DNA of 64,000 nucleotides from Lysobacteraceae bacterium NML93-0399 (GTDB lineage: Bacteria > Pseudomonadota > Gammaproteobacteria > Xanthomonadales > Xanthomonadaceae): assembly GCA_002307375.1 (NCBI GenBank), contig NTJI01000004.1, positions 217,940-281,939 on the forward strand, written 5' to 3'. How positions within the stretch are numbered: position 1 is the stretch's first letter; each line of letters starts with the position of its first letter. Below the pieces are notes generated by a model, which was not told the DNA's origin, did no database searches, and worked only from the letters and a program-made list of their open reading frames with translations. Both the position numbers and the translations under genes were made by a program. This document shows, one piece after another, positions 50,286-58,993 of this stretch.

Positions 50286-50759
50286 GTGGCCGCTGTCGCT
50301 CAATCGCCCCGCCCGCCCGCCGCGTCCAAGCGCCGGCTTCTCCTCGCCCTCGTGGGCATCGTCGTGCTGGCCGGTGCCGGCGCCGCGGGCTGGTTTCTGT
50401 ACAACCACCAGCCCGCCCCCGAATCGACGCTGCCCGCACCGGCGCAGTACATGCCGATGTCGCCGGCCTTCGTCGTCAATCTCGAAGAGACCGCGATGGG
50501 CCCGCGCTACCTGCAGGTGGAGGTGCAGCTGGTGACGCGTGATCCGCTGGCCATCGCCCAGTTGCAGCAGCACGAGCCGGCCCTGCGTGCGCGCCTGCTG
50601 ATGCTGTTCGGCCAGCAGACCAGCGAGGGCGTCGCCACCCGCGAAGGCAAGGAGGCGCTCAAGGCCAAGGCGCTGGAAGAGGTGCGCACGCTGATGACCG
50701 AAGAGACCGGCAAGCCGTTTGCCGAAGACCTGCTGTTCACCAGCTTCGTGACCCAGTGA
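50286..50759 (+). CDS. fliL: Flagellar basal body-associated protein FliL
   Basis: 157 residues from a GTG. One membrane helix near residues 17-39 (LLLALVGIVVLAGAGAAGWF) is followed by a periplasmic domain with FVVNLEETAMGPRYLQVEVQ and the C-terminal VRTLMTEETGKPFAEDLLFT. FliL rings the stator units. Ten bases before fliM. Confidence 0.92.
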   Translation: MAAVAQSPRPPAASKRRLLLALVGIVVLAGAGAAGWFLYNHQPAPESTLPAPAQYMPMSPAFVVNLEETAMGPRYLQVEVQLVTRDPLAIAQLQQHEPALRARLLMLFGQQTSEGVATREGKEALKAKALEEVRTLMTEETGKPFAEDLLFTSFVTQ

Positions 50760-50769
50760 GCACGGCCCG

Positions 50770-51780
50770 ATGAGCCATGACCTGCTCTCACAGGACGAGA
50801 TCGACGCGCTGCTGCACGGCGTCGATTCGGGTGCGGTGGATACCGAACCGGTCGAAGACCCTACCGTCGCGCGCAGCTACGACTTCGCCAGCCAGGACCG
50901 CATCATCCGCGGGCGCATGCCCACGATGGAGATGGTCAATGAGCGCTTCGTGCGCCTGTGGCGCATCGGACTGTTCAACCTGATCCGGCGTTCGGCCGAC
51001 CTGTCGGTGCGTGGCATCGATCTGATCAAGTTCGGCGACTACCTGCACCAGCTGTATGTGCCCACCAACCTCAACCTGATCAAGTTCAAGCCGCTGCGCG
51101 GCACCGGCCTGGTGGTGTTCGAGCCCAAGCTGGTGTTCGCCGTGGTCGACAACTTCTTCGGTGGCGACGGCCGCTACCCCACGCGCATCGAGGGCCGCGA
51201 GTTCACCGCGACCGAGATGCGGGTGATCCAGCTGATGCTGCGCCAGACCTTCGCCGACCTGGCCGAAGCCTGGGCGCCGGTGCTGGACGTGGAGTGCGAA
51301 TACATCAACTCCGAAATCAATCCGCACTTCGCCAACATCGTCACCCCGCGCGAGTACGTGGTGGTCAGTCGTTTCCATGTCGAACTCGAGGGCGGCGGCG
51401 GCGAGATCCACATCACGCTGCCGTACTCGATGCTCGAGCCGATCCGCGAACTGCTCGATGCCGGCATCCAGAGCGACCGTGTCGACCGCGACGAGACCTG
51501 GAACATCTCGATGCGCGAGCAGCTGATGGGCTCGGAAGTGACGCTGTCGAGCGTGCTGGCCCAGCGCAGCATCGACCTGCGCCAGCTCACCCGCCTGAAG
51601 GTGGGCGACATCCTGCCAATCGACCTGCCGGCCGAAGTACCGGTGTGCGTCGAAGGCATCCCCGTCTTCACCGGACGCTTCGGCACCGCCGGCGGCCAGA
51701 ACGTGGTGAAGATCACCGAGACCCAGCCGCCGGGCGCACGGCCCGCGCGTCGCCCCGAAGTTCAGGACCTACCCGCATGA
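50770..51780 (+). CDS. fliM: Flagellar motor switch protein FliM
   Basis: 336 residues. The N-terminal CheY-P binding motif LSQDEIDALLHGV is followed by the middle domain with the FliG-binding GGDGR (NFFGGDGRYPTRIEGREFTA) and the C-terminal SpoA domain shared with FliN (LTRLKVGDILPIDLPAEVPV). Converts CheY-P binding to motor reversal. Overlaps fliN by four bases. Confidence 0.97.
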   Translation: MSHDLLSQDEIDALLHGVDSGAVDTEPVEDPTVARSYDFASQDRIIRGRMPTMEMVNERFVRLWRIGLFNLIRRSADLSVRGIDLIKFGDYLHQLYVPTNLNLIKFKPLRGTGLVVFEPKLVFAVVDNFFGGDGRYPTRIEGREFTATEMRVIQLMLRQTFADLAEAWAPVLDVECEYINSEINPHFANIVTPREYVVVSRFHVELEGGGGEIHITLPYSMLEPIRELLDAGIQSDRVDRDETWNISMREQLMGSEVTLSSVLAQRSIDLRQLTRLKVGDILPIDLPAEVPVCVEGIPVFTGRFGTAGGQNVVKITETQPPGARPARRPEVQDLPA

Positions 51781-52115
51781 ACAATTTTCCCCAGGATGCC
51801 GCCGCTCCGGCCCAGTTCGACGATCTCAAGGCCGACGGCCCGATCGACGCGTCCGACCTCAATCTCGACGTCATCCTCGACGTACCGGTGGCGCTGTCGC
51901 TGGAAGTCGGCCGCACGCGCATGCCGATCCGCAATCTGCTCCAGCTCAACCGCGGCTCGGTCATCGAACTCGAGCGCGGCGCGGGCGAGCCGCTGGACGT
52001 CTACGTCAACGGCACGCTGATCGCACACGGCGAGGTGGTGGTCATCAACGACCGCTTCGGCGTGCGCCTGACCGACGTGGTCAGCCCGAGCGAGCGGATC
52101 CGGAGACTGCGGTGA
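51777..52115 (+). CDS. fliN: Flagellar motor switch protein FliN
   Basis: 112 residues: a short acidic N-terminus and a SpoA domain (DVPVALSLEVGRTRMPIRNL, LIAHGEVVVINDRFGVRLTD). Forms the lower C ring with FliM and docks FliH. ATG overlaps the fliM stop; the fliO GTG overlaps its stop. Confidence 0.96.
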   Translation: MNNFPQDAAAPAQFDDLKADGPIDASDLNLDVILDVPVALSLEVGRTRMPIRNLLQLNRGSVIELERGAGEPLDVYVNGTLIAHGEVVVINDRFGVRLTDVVSPSERIRRLR

Positions 52116-52783
52116 CCGCAGCGCCGGCCCCTGCCGCAATCGCCGACATCGCGGCGGACACCGAAGTCGAAGCCGAAACCGCTCCGACGGTGGCCTCGGA
52201 GATCGGCCTCGACCGCGGCGCCGCGGACGCTGCGCCTGCCGCAGACGGACAGGACGCCGCAGCGCCCGCGCACGTTGACGCGAGCGAGGACGTCGATGTG
52301 ACCCAGATCGCCACCGCGACGGGCGACATCGATGCGCAGACCGTCGATTTCAGCGCAGTCGTCGCCTCGACCACCGCGCCGGCGCAGACGGTGGCCATGG
52401 TCGCGCCGCCGGCCCGTCCGCTGGCCGTGGGCACGCATGCGCCGCAGGGCCCGGGCCTGGGCGGCGCGTTCTTCGCGCTGGTGCTGGTGCTCGGTCTGAT
52501 TCTCGGCCTGGCCTGGCTGCTCAAGCGTCTGCCCGGCAGCGGCTTCCGTCAGGCCGATGGCCTGAAGGTTGTCGCCAGCATCGCGCTCGGCGGCAAGGAA
52601 CGCGCGGCGGTGGTGCAGGTCGGCGGTGAGCAGTTGCTGCTGGGCATCGGCGCCGGTGGGGTACGCACCTTGCATGTCCTGCCCGAGCACCTGCCCGAGG
52701 CGCCGCCCGTGCAGCTGCCCTCGCTCAAGACCCTGCCCGACTTCAAGACGCTGCTGGCGCAACGCCTGCGCAAGGACACCTGA
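52112..52783 (+). CDS. fliO: Flagellar biosynthesis protein FliO with long N-terminal extension
   Basis: 223 residues, nearly twice the common ~120. The FliO core is C-terminal: one membrane helix (about 117-135, FFALVLVLGLILGLAWLLKR) followed by the cytoplasmic strand domain (GLKVVASIALGGKERAAVVQ, VGGEQLLLGIG). About 110 residues of acidic Ala/Thr/Pro-rich sequence precede the helix, with no signal peptide. FliO helps assemble the FliP/FliR export gate. The GTG start overlaps fliN, so the extension is likely translated. Confidence 0.85.
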   Translation: MTAAPAPAAIADIAADTEVEAETAPTVASEIGLDRGAADAAPAADGQDAAAPAHVDASEDVDVTQIATATGDIDAQTVDFSAVVASTTAPAQTVAMVAPPARPLAVGTHAPQGPGLGGAFFALVLVLGLILGLAWLLKRLPGSGFRQADGLKVVASIALGGKERAAVVQVGGEQLLLGIGAGGVRTLHVLPEHLPEAPPVQLPSLKTLPDFKTLLAQRLRKDT

Positions 52784-52784
52784 C

Positions 52785-53558
52785 ATGCCCCGCTCCACCC
52801 GCCCCGGCCGGATCCTGTCGTGCCTGCTGCTGGTCGCCGCGCTGCTGATGCCGATGCTGGCCTTCGCCACGCCCGGCGCGCCGCAGCTGCCCGCATTGCC
52901 CGATGTCACGGTCGGCCAGATCGGCAACGCACCGGTGAGCCTGCCGCTGCAGACCCTGCTGCTGATGACGGCGATCACCCTGATCCCGTCGATGCTGCTG
53001 GTGCTGACCGCCTTCACCCGGATCATCGTGGTGCTGGCCCTGCTGCGCCAGGCGCTGGGTACCGGGCAGACGCCGTCGAACCAGGTGCTGGTGGGCCTGG
53101 CGCTGTTCCTGACCGCGCTGGTGATGACCCCTGTCTGGGAGGCTGCGTGGAACAGCGGTTTCGGCCCATACCTCAACGGCCAGATCGATTTTCGCACCGC
53201 CTGGGACCTGGGCACCGCGCCGCTGCGCGGCTTCATGCTCGCGCAGGTGCGCGAAACCGACCTGATGACCTTCGCCGGCCTCGCCGGACACGCCACCTAC
53301 GCCGGCCCCGACGACGTGCCGTTCCAGGTCCTGGTCGCCTCGTTTGTGACCAGCGAACTCAAGACCGCCTTCGAGATCGGATTCCTGATCTTCATCCCCT
53401 TCATCATCATCGACCTGGTCGTGGCCAGCGTGCTGATGTCGATGGGCATGATGATGCTCTCGCCGATGCTGGTCTCCGCCCCGTTCAAGATCCTGCTGTT
53501 CGTGCTCGTCGACGGCTGGGTGCTGACGGTGGGCACGTTGGCGGCGAGCTTCAACTGA
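52785..53558 (+). CDS. fliP: Flagellar type III export gate protein FliP
   Basis: 257 residues. A cleavable signal peptide (SCLLLVAALLMPMLAFA) is followed by helices with LLLMTAITLIPSMLLVLTAF and RIIVVLALLRQALGTGQTPS, and the C-terminal FLIFIPFIIIDLVVASVLMS, all strongly conserved. Core pore subunit with FliQ and FliR. The stop is followed after three bases by a TGATTSG element that separates it from fliQ. Confidence 0.97.
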   Translation: MPRSTRPGRILSCLLLVAALLMPMLAFATPGAPQLPALPDVTVGQIGNAPVSLPLQTLLLMTAITLIPSMLLVLTAFTRIIVVLALLRQALGTGQTPSNQVLVGLALFLTALVMTPVWEAAWNSGFGPYLNGQIDFRTAWDLGTAPLRGFMLAQVRETDLMTFAGLAGHATYAGPDDVPFQVLVASFVTSELKTAFEIGFLIFIPFIIIDLVVASVLMSMGMMMLSPMLVSAPFKILLFVLVDGWVLTVGTLAASFN

Positions 53559-53561
53559 GAC

Positions 53562-53936
53562 GTGATTGGTGATTCGAAGAAGCCGTGATTGGTAATTCGT
53601 AATTGGTGATTCGACAGATCAAGAGCACCAGCAAACGCGATGACCACAGCAACGGCGACAGCAACAGCAACAGCAACAGCAACGTCATTTCGGCGACTTT
53701 CAACAGACGAATGTCTGTTCAGGCGGGCGGCTACAACAGCCGGATGGCTGGTCATCCAAGGACGTTGCCTCTTGCGAGACGGGACGAACGTCCCTGGATT
53801 CCCGCCTTCGCGGGAATGACGGTCTGAAAGAACGCCGCGAACTCCAACACTCGCCGTAGCCCGCTTTTCCGAATCACGAATCACGAATCACCAATCACCG
53901 CTTCCACGAATCACGAATCTCGAACCCCAATCACGG
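53562..53936 (+). repeat. TGATTSG heptamer element C (fliP-fliQ gap) with nested repeats
   Basis: Left arm about 53562-53615 and right arm 53871-53936, made of heptamers and their complements as in copies A, B and D, joined to the core by CCCGCTTTTCCG. The core is longer (~255 bases) and contains a hexamer tract (ACAGCA, about four units, 53658-53683) and a palindrome (53799-53816) inside a CTGGATTCCCGCC/GCGGGAATGACG sequence that is a common dispersed repeat in proteobacteria. It starts four bases after the fliP stop codon and ends eight bases before the fliQ ATG. This is also the only content of the 385-base gap. Confidence 0.8.
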
Positions 53937-53943
53937 CTCCCCC

Positions 53944-54213
53944 ATGTCCCCCGAACTCGCCCTCACCGAACTGCGCCGTGGCCTTGAAGTCGCGCTGTGG
54001 GTCGGTGGTCCGCTGCTGTTGACCGTGCTGGTGGTCGGTGTCGTCGTCGGCGTGGTGCAGGCGGCGACGCAGATCAACGAGCCGACGATCGCGTTCGTCG
54101 CCAAGGCGGCGGCGTTGACGGCGGCGCTGTTCGCGCTCGGGGCGTTGTTGCTGGGCTATCTGGTGGATTACACGACCACGCTGTTCCGCAGCATTCCGCA
54201 CCTGATCGGCTGA
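53944..54213 (+). CDS. fliQ: Flagellar export gate protein FliQ
   Basis: 89 residues, two membrane helices (GPLLLTVLVVGVVVGVVQAA and the second hydrophobic stretch ending LLLGYLVDYT) with the conserved TQINEPTIAFVAK between them. Standard length. No Shine-Dalgarno is seen because a repeat element reaches to within eight bases of the ATG. fliR follows by 28 bases. Confidence 0.95.
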   Translation: MSPELALTELRRGLEVALWVGGPLLLTVLVVGVVVGVVQAATQINEPTIAFVAKAAALTAALFALGALLLGYLVDYTTTLFRSIPHLIG

Positions 54214-54241
54214 GCATGCGCGTGCGAAGGGGCCGCTGCTG

Positions 54242-55039
54242 ATGGATGCCGCCACCCAGATGGCGATCGACGGCCAACAGGCCTTCGGCATGATCGCCAC
54301 CCTGCTGTGGACCGCGTTGCGCGTGGGCGCGCTGTTGATGGCGATGCCGCTGATCGGCACGCGCGCTCTGCCCGCACGCATCCGCGTGATCGCGGCGCTG
54401 GCCCTGAGCATGGCCCTGGCGCCGCTGCTGCCCGCGCCGCCTGCATGGAGCGGCTTCGATGCGGCGACCGTGCTCTCGGTTGCGCGCGAACTCGCGCTGG
54501 GCGTGGCGATGGGCTTCATGTTGCGCCTGGTGTTCGAGGCCGGCGCACTGGCCGGCGAGCTGATCTCGCAGGGCTCGGGCCTGTCCTTCGCGCAGATGAG
54601 CGACCCGCTGCGCGGTGTGCAGTCGGGCGTGGTCGGCCAGTGGTTCTACATCGCGTTCGGCCTGCTGTTCTTCGCCGCCAACGGCCATCTGGCGATGATC
54701 GCGCTGCTGGTGCACAGCTATGAGGTGCTGCCCATCGGCACCGCGCTGCCGGATGTCGAAGCCTCGTTGCGCATCGCGCCGGAGTTCTTCTCGGTCGTGC
54801 TGCGCGGCGGCGTCACCCTGGCGCTGCCGGTGATGGTGGCGCTGCTGGCGGTGAATCTCGCCTTCGGCGTGCTCTCGCGCGCGGCGCCGGCACTGAACCC
54901 GATCCAGCTCGGCCTGCCGATCTCGGTGCTGGTGGGGCTGTTCCTGATCGCGATGCTGGCCGGCGAGCTTGGGCCGCCGGTGCAGCGCCTCTACGACGCC
55001 GCATTCGACGCCGCTGCTCGGGTGCCCCTGGGGCGCTGA
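54242..55039 (+). CDS. fliR: Flagellar export gate protein FliR
   Basis: 265 residues with about six hydrophobic helices. GALLMAMPLIGTRALPARIR, the middle AGELISQGSGLSFAQMSDPL and the C-terminal LGLPISVLVGLFLIAMLAGE match FliR, the single-copy gate subunit. Last gene before the tandem REP array; flhB has its own sigma-54 promoter beyond it. Confidence 0.95.
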   Translation: MDAATQMAIDGQQAFGMIATLLWTALRVGALLMAMPLIGTRALPARIRVIAALALSMALAPLLPAPPAWSGFDAATVLSVARELALGVAMGFMLRLVFEAGALAGELISQGSGLSFAQMSDPLRGVQSGVVGQWFYIAFGLLFFAANGHLAMIALLVHSYEVLPIGTALPDVEASLRIAPEFFSVVLRGGVTLALPVMVALLAVNLAFGVLSRAAPALNPIQLGLPISVLVGLFLIAMLAGELGPPVQRLYDAAFDAAARVPLGR

Positions 55040-55053
55040 TGCCGCACGCATCC

Positions 55054-55452
55054 CTGTAAGAGCGCGCTTGCGCGCGATCGAGCATTACCGATAGAGCCCC
55101 ATCGCGCGCAAGCGCGCTCCTACAACAGCTCAGGCGCCACGGTTCGACGGCGGCTCAGCCCACCTGAAGGAGCGCGCTCGCGCGCGATCGGGCATTACCG
55201 ATAGAGCCCCATCGCGCGCGCGCGCGCTCCTACAACAGCTCAGGCGCCACGGTTCGACGGCGGCTCAGCCCACCTGTAGGAGCGCGCTTGCGCGCGATGG
55301 GCGTGGCCGGTAGAGCCTCTTCGCGCGCAAGCGCGCTCCTACAACAGCTCAGGCTCCCCACAATTGGAGGGCGGCTTAGCCCACCTGTAGGAGCGCGCTC
55401 GCGCGCGATGGGCGTGGCCGGTAGCCTCTTCGCGCGCAAGCGCGCTCCTACA
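55054..55452 (+). repeat. Tandem array of four REP palindrome pairs (BIME-like)
   Basis: Four units begin at 55054, 55164, 55274 and 55385, a period of 110-111 bases. Each has a forward palindrome (CTGTAGGAGCGCGCTTGCGC type), an ~18-base spacer and the inverted copy ending CTCCTACAAC, followed by a ~40-base linker also repeated (AGCTCAGGCGCCACGGTTCG type). Units 1 and 2 share spacer and linker almost exactly, units 3 and 4 share another spacer, so the array grew by unit duplication. It fills most of the 511-base fliR-flhB gap. Confidence 0.93.
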
Positions 55453-55501
55453 ACGGCGATCCCGCAGTGGGATGGCGGCTGCCAATCTGGAACGGGGCCT
55501 C

Positions 55502-55517
55502 CGGCACGCGCCTTGCA
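55502..55517 (+). promoter_or_regulatory. Sigma-54 promoter of flhB
   Basis: CGGCAC (55502-55507), five bases, TTGCA (55513-55517), 33 bases before the flhB ATG. Probably also serves flhA, flhF, flhG and fliA, as no other sigma-54 site was seen before them. Confidence 0.88.
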
Positions 55518-55550
55518 CCGTGAGCGGCAGTTTCCCGCAGGTCCGCCGCG

Positions 55551-56687
55551 ATGGCCGAGAACGAGAACGGTCAGGAGAAAACCGAAGAACCCAGTGCCAA
55601 ACGGCTGCGCGAGGCGCGTGAGAAGGGCAATGTGCCCCGCTCGCGCGAACTGGCGACCGTGGCCGTGTTCGGTGCTGGCGTGGCGGCGCTGCTCGCCATG
55701 GGCGGGGGCATCACCGCGCGCGCCCAGGACTGGATGCGCGCGGCGCTCTCGCCCGACCGCGGCCTGCTCGACCGGCCCGATGCGCTGTTCGGCCACACCG
55801 GCATGCTGATGCTCGAGTTCTTCTGGATCCTCGCGCCGCTGCTGCTGGTCACGCTGCTCGCCTGCTTCATCGCGCCGGCGGTGATGGGCGGTTTCAACTT
55901 CGCCAGCAAGGGTCTGGTGCCAGACCTCAAGAAGCTCGACCCGATGGCCGGCCTCAAGCGCATCTACGGCCCCGAAGGCCTGGCCGAACTGCTCAAGTCG
56001 TTGCTGCGCGTGATACTGGTCGGCGTGGCGGCCGCGCTGTTCCTGTGGCCGGCGATGCCGCGCCTGCGCGCGATGATCCATCAGCCGCTCGAACAGGCCG
56101 CCGCCGGCGGCATGAAGTTCGCGCTGTGGATGCTGATGGCGACTGCCGCCGCGCTGTTGCTGCTGGCGCTGGTGGATGCGCCCTACCAGAAGTGGAACTG
56201 GCGCCGGAAGCTGAAGATGACGCGCCAGGAACTGCGCGAGGAAATGAAGGAAAGCGAGGGCCGGCCCGAGGTCAAGGGCCGTATCCGCCAGCTGCAGCAC
56301 GAGATGTCGCAGCGCCGGATGATGGAAGACGTGCCGACCGCCGACGTGATCGTCGTCAACCCGACCCACTACGCGGTGGCGCTCAAGTACGACGGCGATT
56401 CGATGCGCGCCCCGCGCGTGGTCGCCAAGGGCGTGGACGAAATCGCCCTGCGCATCCGCGAGGTCGCCGCGCTGCATCGCGTGACCCTGGTCGAGGCGCC
56501 GCCACTGGCACGCGTCTTGTATCGGGAGGCGGACATCGGTCAGGAAATTCCCGTGAAACTCTACGCCGCCGTCGCCCAGGTGCTGTCCTACGTGTTCCAG
56601 CTGCGCAGCTGGCGCGCCGGCACGCCGCGTCCGCAGCTCGCCGAGCTCGAGGTCGACGAAGGCGACGGCACGGGCACGGCGCGATGA
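55551..56687 (+). CDS. flhB: Flagellar export apparatus switch protein FlhB
   Basis: 378 residues. The N-terminus (EKTEEPSAKRLREAREKGNV) is a family signature, four membrane helices follow, and the cytoplasmic domain contains the autocleavage site NPTH at residues 270-273 (VIVVNPTHYAVALKYDGD). Cleavage switches export from rod-hook to filament substrates. Overlaps the flhA ATG by four bases. Confidence 0.97.
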   Translation: MAENENGQEKTEEPSAKRLREAREKGNVPRSRELATVAVFGAGVAALLAMGGGITARAQDWMRAALSPDRGLLDRPDALFGHTGMLMLEFFWILAPLLLVTLLACFIAPAVMGGFNFASKGLVPDLKKLDPMAGLKRIYGPEGLAELLKSLLRVILVGVAAALFLWPAMPRLRAMIHQPLEQAAAGGMKFALWMLMATAAALLLLALVDAPYQKWNWRRKLKMTRQELREEMKESEGRPEVKGRIRQLQHEMSQRRMMEDVPTADVIVVNPTHYAVALKYDGDSMRAPRVVAKGVDEIALRIREVAALHRVTLVEAPPLARVLYREADIGQEIPVKLYAAVAQVLSYVFQLRSWRAGTPRPQLAELEVDEGDGTGTAR

Positions 56688-58765
56688 GTGCGGCCATGGT
56701 GCCGGCTTCGCGCCGGGTGTTCGACATGCTGCGCGGCGGCCTGGGCGCGCCGCTGCTGGTGCTCGCCCTGCTGGCGATGGTGGTGGTGCCGCTGCCGCCA
56801 CTGCTGCTCGACATCCTCTTCAGCTTCAACATCGCCATGTCGCTGGTGGTGCTGCTGGCGGTGATCTACGTGCAGCGGCCGCTGGACTTCAGCATCTTCC
56901 CGATCGTGCTGCTGGTCACCACGATGCTGCGACTGGCGCTCAATGTGGCGTCCACGCGCGTGATCCTGCTCAACGGCCAGTCGGGCCCGGGCGCGGCGGG
57001 CAAGGTCATCGAATCGTTCGGCGACTTCGTCGTGGGCGGCAACTTCGCGGTCGGCATCGTCGCCTTCGCGATCCTGACCATCATCAACTTCATCGTCATC
57101 ACCAAGGGCGCGGGGCGCGTGTCGGAAGTCACCGCGCGCTTCATCCTCGACGCCATGCCCGGCAAGCAGATGGCGATCGACGCCGACCTCAATGCCGGCC
57201 TGCTGACCCGCGACGAAGCCAAGGCGCGCCGCGAGGAAGTGCGTCAGGAAGCCGACTTCTACGGCGCGATGGACGGCGCCAACAAGTTCATCCGCGGCGA
57301 TGCCATCGCCGGCATCCTGATCATGTTCGTCACCATCATCGGCGGCCTGGCGATTGGCGTGCTGCAGCACGGCCTGCCGGTCGGCGAGGCCGCCAGCATC
57401 TACACGCTGCTGTCGATCGGCGATGGCCTGGTGTCGCAGATTCCCGCGCTGCTGGTGTCCTCGGCGGTCGCGCTGCTGGTCACACGTGCCTCGCGTGCCC
57501 AGGACATGGGCGGCGCGCTCAACGGCCAGGTCTTCGGCCAGCATCGGGCGCTGACCATCGCCGCATCGATCCTGCTGGTGGTCGGCCTGGTGCCGGGCAT
57601 GCCCAACCTGGCGTTCCTGAGCCTGGCGGCGATCGTCGGCTATGCGGCCTGGGCGCTGCGCAAACGCGAAGCGCAGACCCAGTCGGATGCGGCCAGGTCC
57701 GAGGCCGCCTTGCCCGCGCCCGAGCAGGCCGCCAATGCCGAACTGGGCTGGGACGATCTGCGCCCGGTCGATCCGCTGGGGCTGGAAGTCGGCTACCGGC
57801 TGATTCCGCTGGTCGACAAGGCCCAGGGCGGCGAGCTGATGGCGCGCATCAAGGCCGTGCGCCGCAAGCTGACCCAGGACGTGGGCTTTCTGATTCCGCC
57901 CGTCCACATCCGCGACAACCTCGAACTGGCGCCGACCGCCTATCGCCTACTGGTGCATGGCGTGCCGGTGGCCACGGCCGAAGTGCATCCCGACCGTCTG
58001 CTCGCGCTCGACCCCGGCGGCGGCCTGATGCCGATGGAAGGCATCCCCGGCAAGGACCCGGCCTTCGGGCTCGACGCGCTGTGGATCCTGCCGCCGCAGC
58101 GGGCCGTCGCCGAAGCCGCGGGCTACACCGTCGTCGACCCGGCGACCGTCGTCGCCACGCACCTGTCGCATCTGGTGCGCGAGCAGGCGCCCGAGCTGCT
58201 CGGCCACGAGGAAGTCCAGCAACTGCTGGCCACGCTCGCCCGCAGCGCGCCCAAGCTTGCCGAAGACCTCACGCCCAAGGCCCTGCCGCTCGCGGTCGTG
58301 GTGCGGGTGCTGCAGAACCTGCTCATCGAACGCATTCCGGTACGCCAGCTGCGGCGCATCGCCGAAACCCTGGTCGAGCACGCGTCCCACACCCAGGATC
58401 CGGGCCAGCTCACTGTCGCCGTGCGCGCCGCGCTGGGGCGTTTCATCGTCCAGGAAATCGCCGGCCCATCCGACGAACTGCCGGTCTACACGCTGGCGCC
58501 GAACCTGGAACGCGTCTTGCAGGATTCCGCGCAGGGCGCCGGCGCTGCACTGGAACCGGGCCTGGCCGAACGCCTGCAACAGAGTCTCGCCAACTGTGCG
58601 GGCCAGCAGGAGGCCAGGAACGAACCGGCCGTGGTGCTGGTGCCCGGCCAGGTCCGCGCCGCACTGGCGCGCCTGGTCCGCCACAGCGTCCCCAACCTTT
58701 CGGTGCTGTCCTACAACGAAGTGCCCGAGGACAAGCGGCTGAAGCTGCTGGGGACGATCAACTGA
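56684..58765 (+). CDS. flhA: Flagellar export gate protein FlhA
   Basis: 693 residues. Eight N-terminal membrane helices include the FHIPEP region (PLDFSIFPIVLLVTTMLRLA, LNVASTRVIL) and the proton-path segment GDFVVGGNFAVGIVAF; the cytoplasmic domain binds chaperone-substrate complexes and ends SVLSYNEVPEDKRLKLLGTI. The ATG at 56684 overlaps the flhB stop; the longer upstream frame lies inside flhB and is not used. A TGATTSG element begins seven bases after the stop. Confidence 0.97.
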   Translation: MSAAMVPASRRVFDMLRGGLGAPLLVLALLAMVVVPLPPLLLDILFSFNIAMSLVVLLAVIYVQRPLDFSIFPIVLLVTTMLRLALNVASTRVILLNGQSGPGAAGKVIESFGDFVVGGNFAVGIVAFAILTIINFIVITKGAGRVSEVTARFILDAMPGKQMAIDADLNAGLLTRDEAKARREEVRQEADFYGAMDGANKFIRGDAIAGILIMFVTIIGGLAIGVLQHGLPVGEAASIYTLLSIGDGLVSQIPALLVSSAVALLVTRASRAQDMGGALNGQVFGQHRALTIAASILLVVGLVPGMPNLAFLSLAAIVGYAAWALRKREAQTQSDAARSEAALPAPEQAANAELGWDDLRPVDPLGLEVGYRLIPLVDKAQGGELMARIKAVRRKLTQDVGFLIPPVHIRDNLELAPTAYRLLVHGVPVATAEVHPDRLLALDPGGGLMPMEGIPGKDPAFGLDALWILPPQRAVAEAAGYTVVDPATVVATHLSHLVREQAPELLGHEEVQQLLATLARSAPKLAEDLTPKALPLAVVVRVLQNLLIERIPVRQLRRIAETLVEHASHTQDPGQLTVAVRAALGRFIVQEIAGPSDELPVYTLAPNLERVLQDSAQGAGAALEPGLAERLQQSLANCAGQQEARNEPAVVLVPGQVRAALARLVRHSVPNLSVLSYNEVPEDKRLKLLGTIN

Positions 58766-58771
58766 AGCGCC

Positions 58772-58983
58772 GTGATTGGTGATTCGTTGAAGGGCCGGGA
58801 TTGGTGATTGGTGATTCGTGATTCGGAACAGCGGGGTTAACGCGATGTGCGACAGAACAGTGCCCAGACAGATGCGAACACGGCTCGCCATGCAGACGCC
58901 GGATCACACCCGACCTACCCCAGCTCTTTCGAATCACCAATCACGAATCACCAATCACGGCTTCCGCCGCATCACGAATCACG
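58772..58983 (+). repeat. TGATTSG heptamer element D (flhA-flhF gap)
   Basis: Left arm 58772-58825 (several TGATTGG/TGATTCG units with a short interruption), ~105-base core, right arm about 58930-58983. The junction AGCTCTTTCG before the right arm matches copies A and B, and GGAACAGCGGGG after the left arm matches copy A's GGAAAAGCGG. It starts seven bases after the flhA stop codon and ends 11 bases before the flhF ATG. Confidence 0.85.
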
Positions 58984-58993
58984 GTCTCCTGCC

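Noticed and set aside
55054..55452. CRISPR array at the tandem repeat between fliR and flhB
   Set aside because: Units are palindrome pairs with repeated, not unique, spacers, and there are no cas genes; REP/BIME fits.
58847..58993. N-terminal extensions of flgF, flhF and an upstream extension near flgG containing repeated Ile-Thr-Asn-His-Glu-Ser
   Set aside because: These come from translating the TGATTSG heptamers (7 bases gives an open 7-residue repeat). Family starts lie downstream of the elements.
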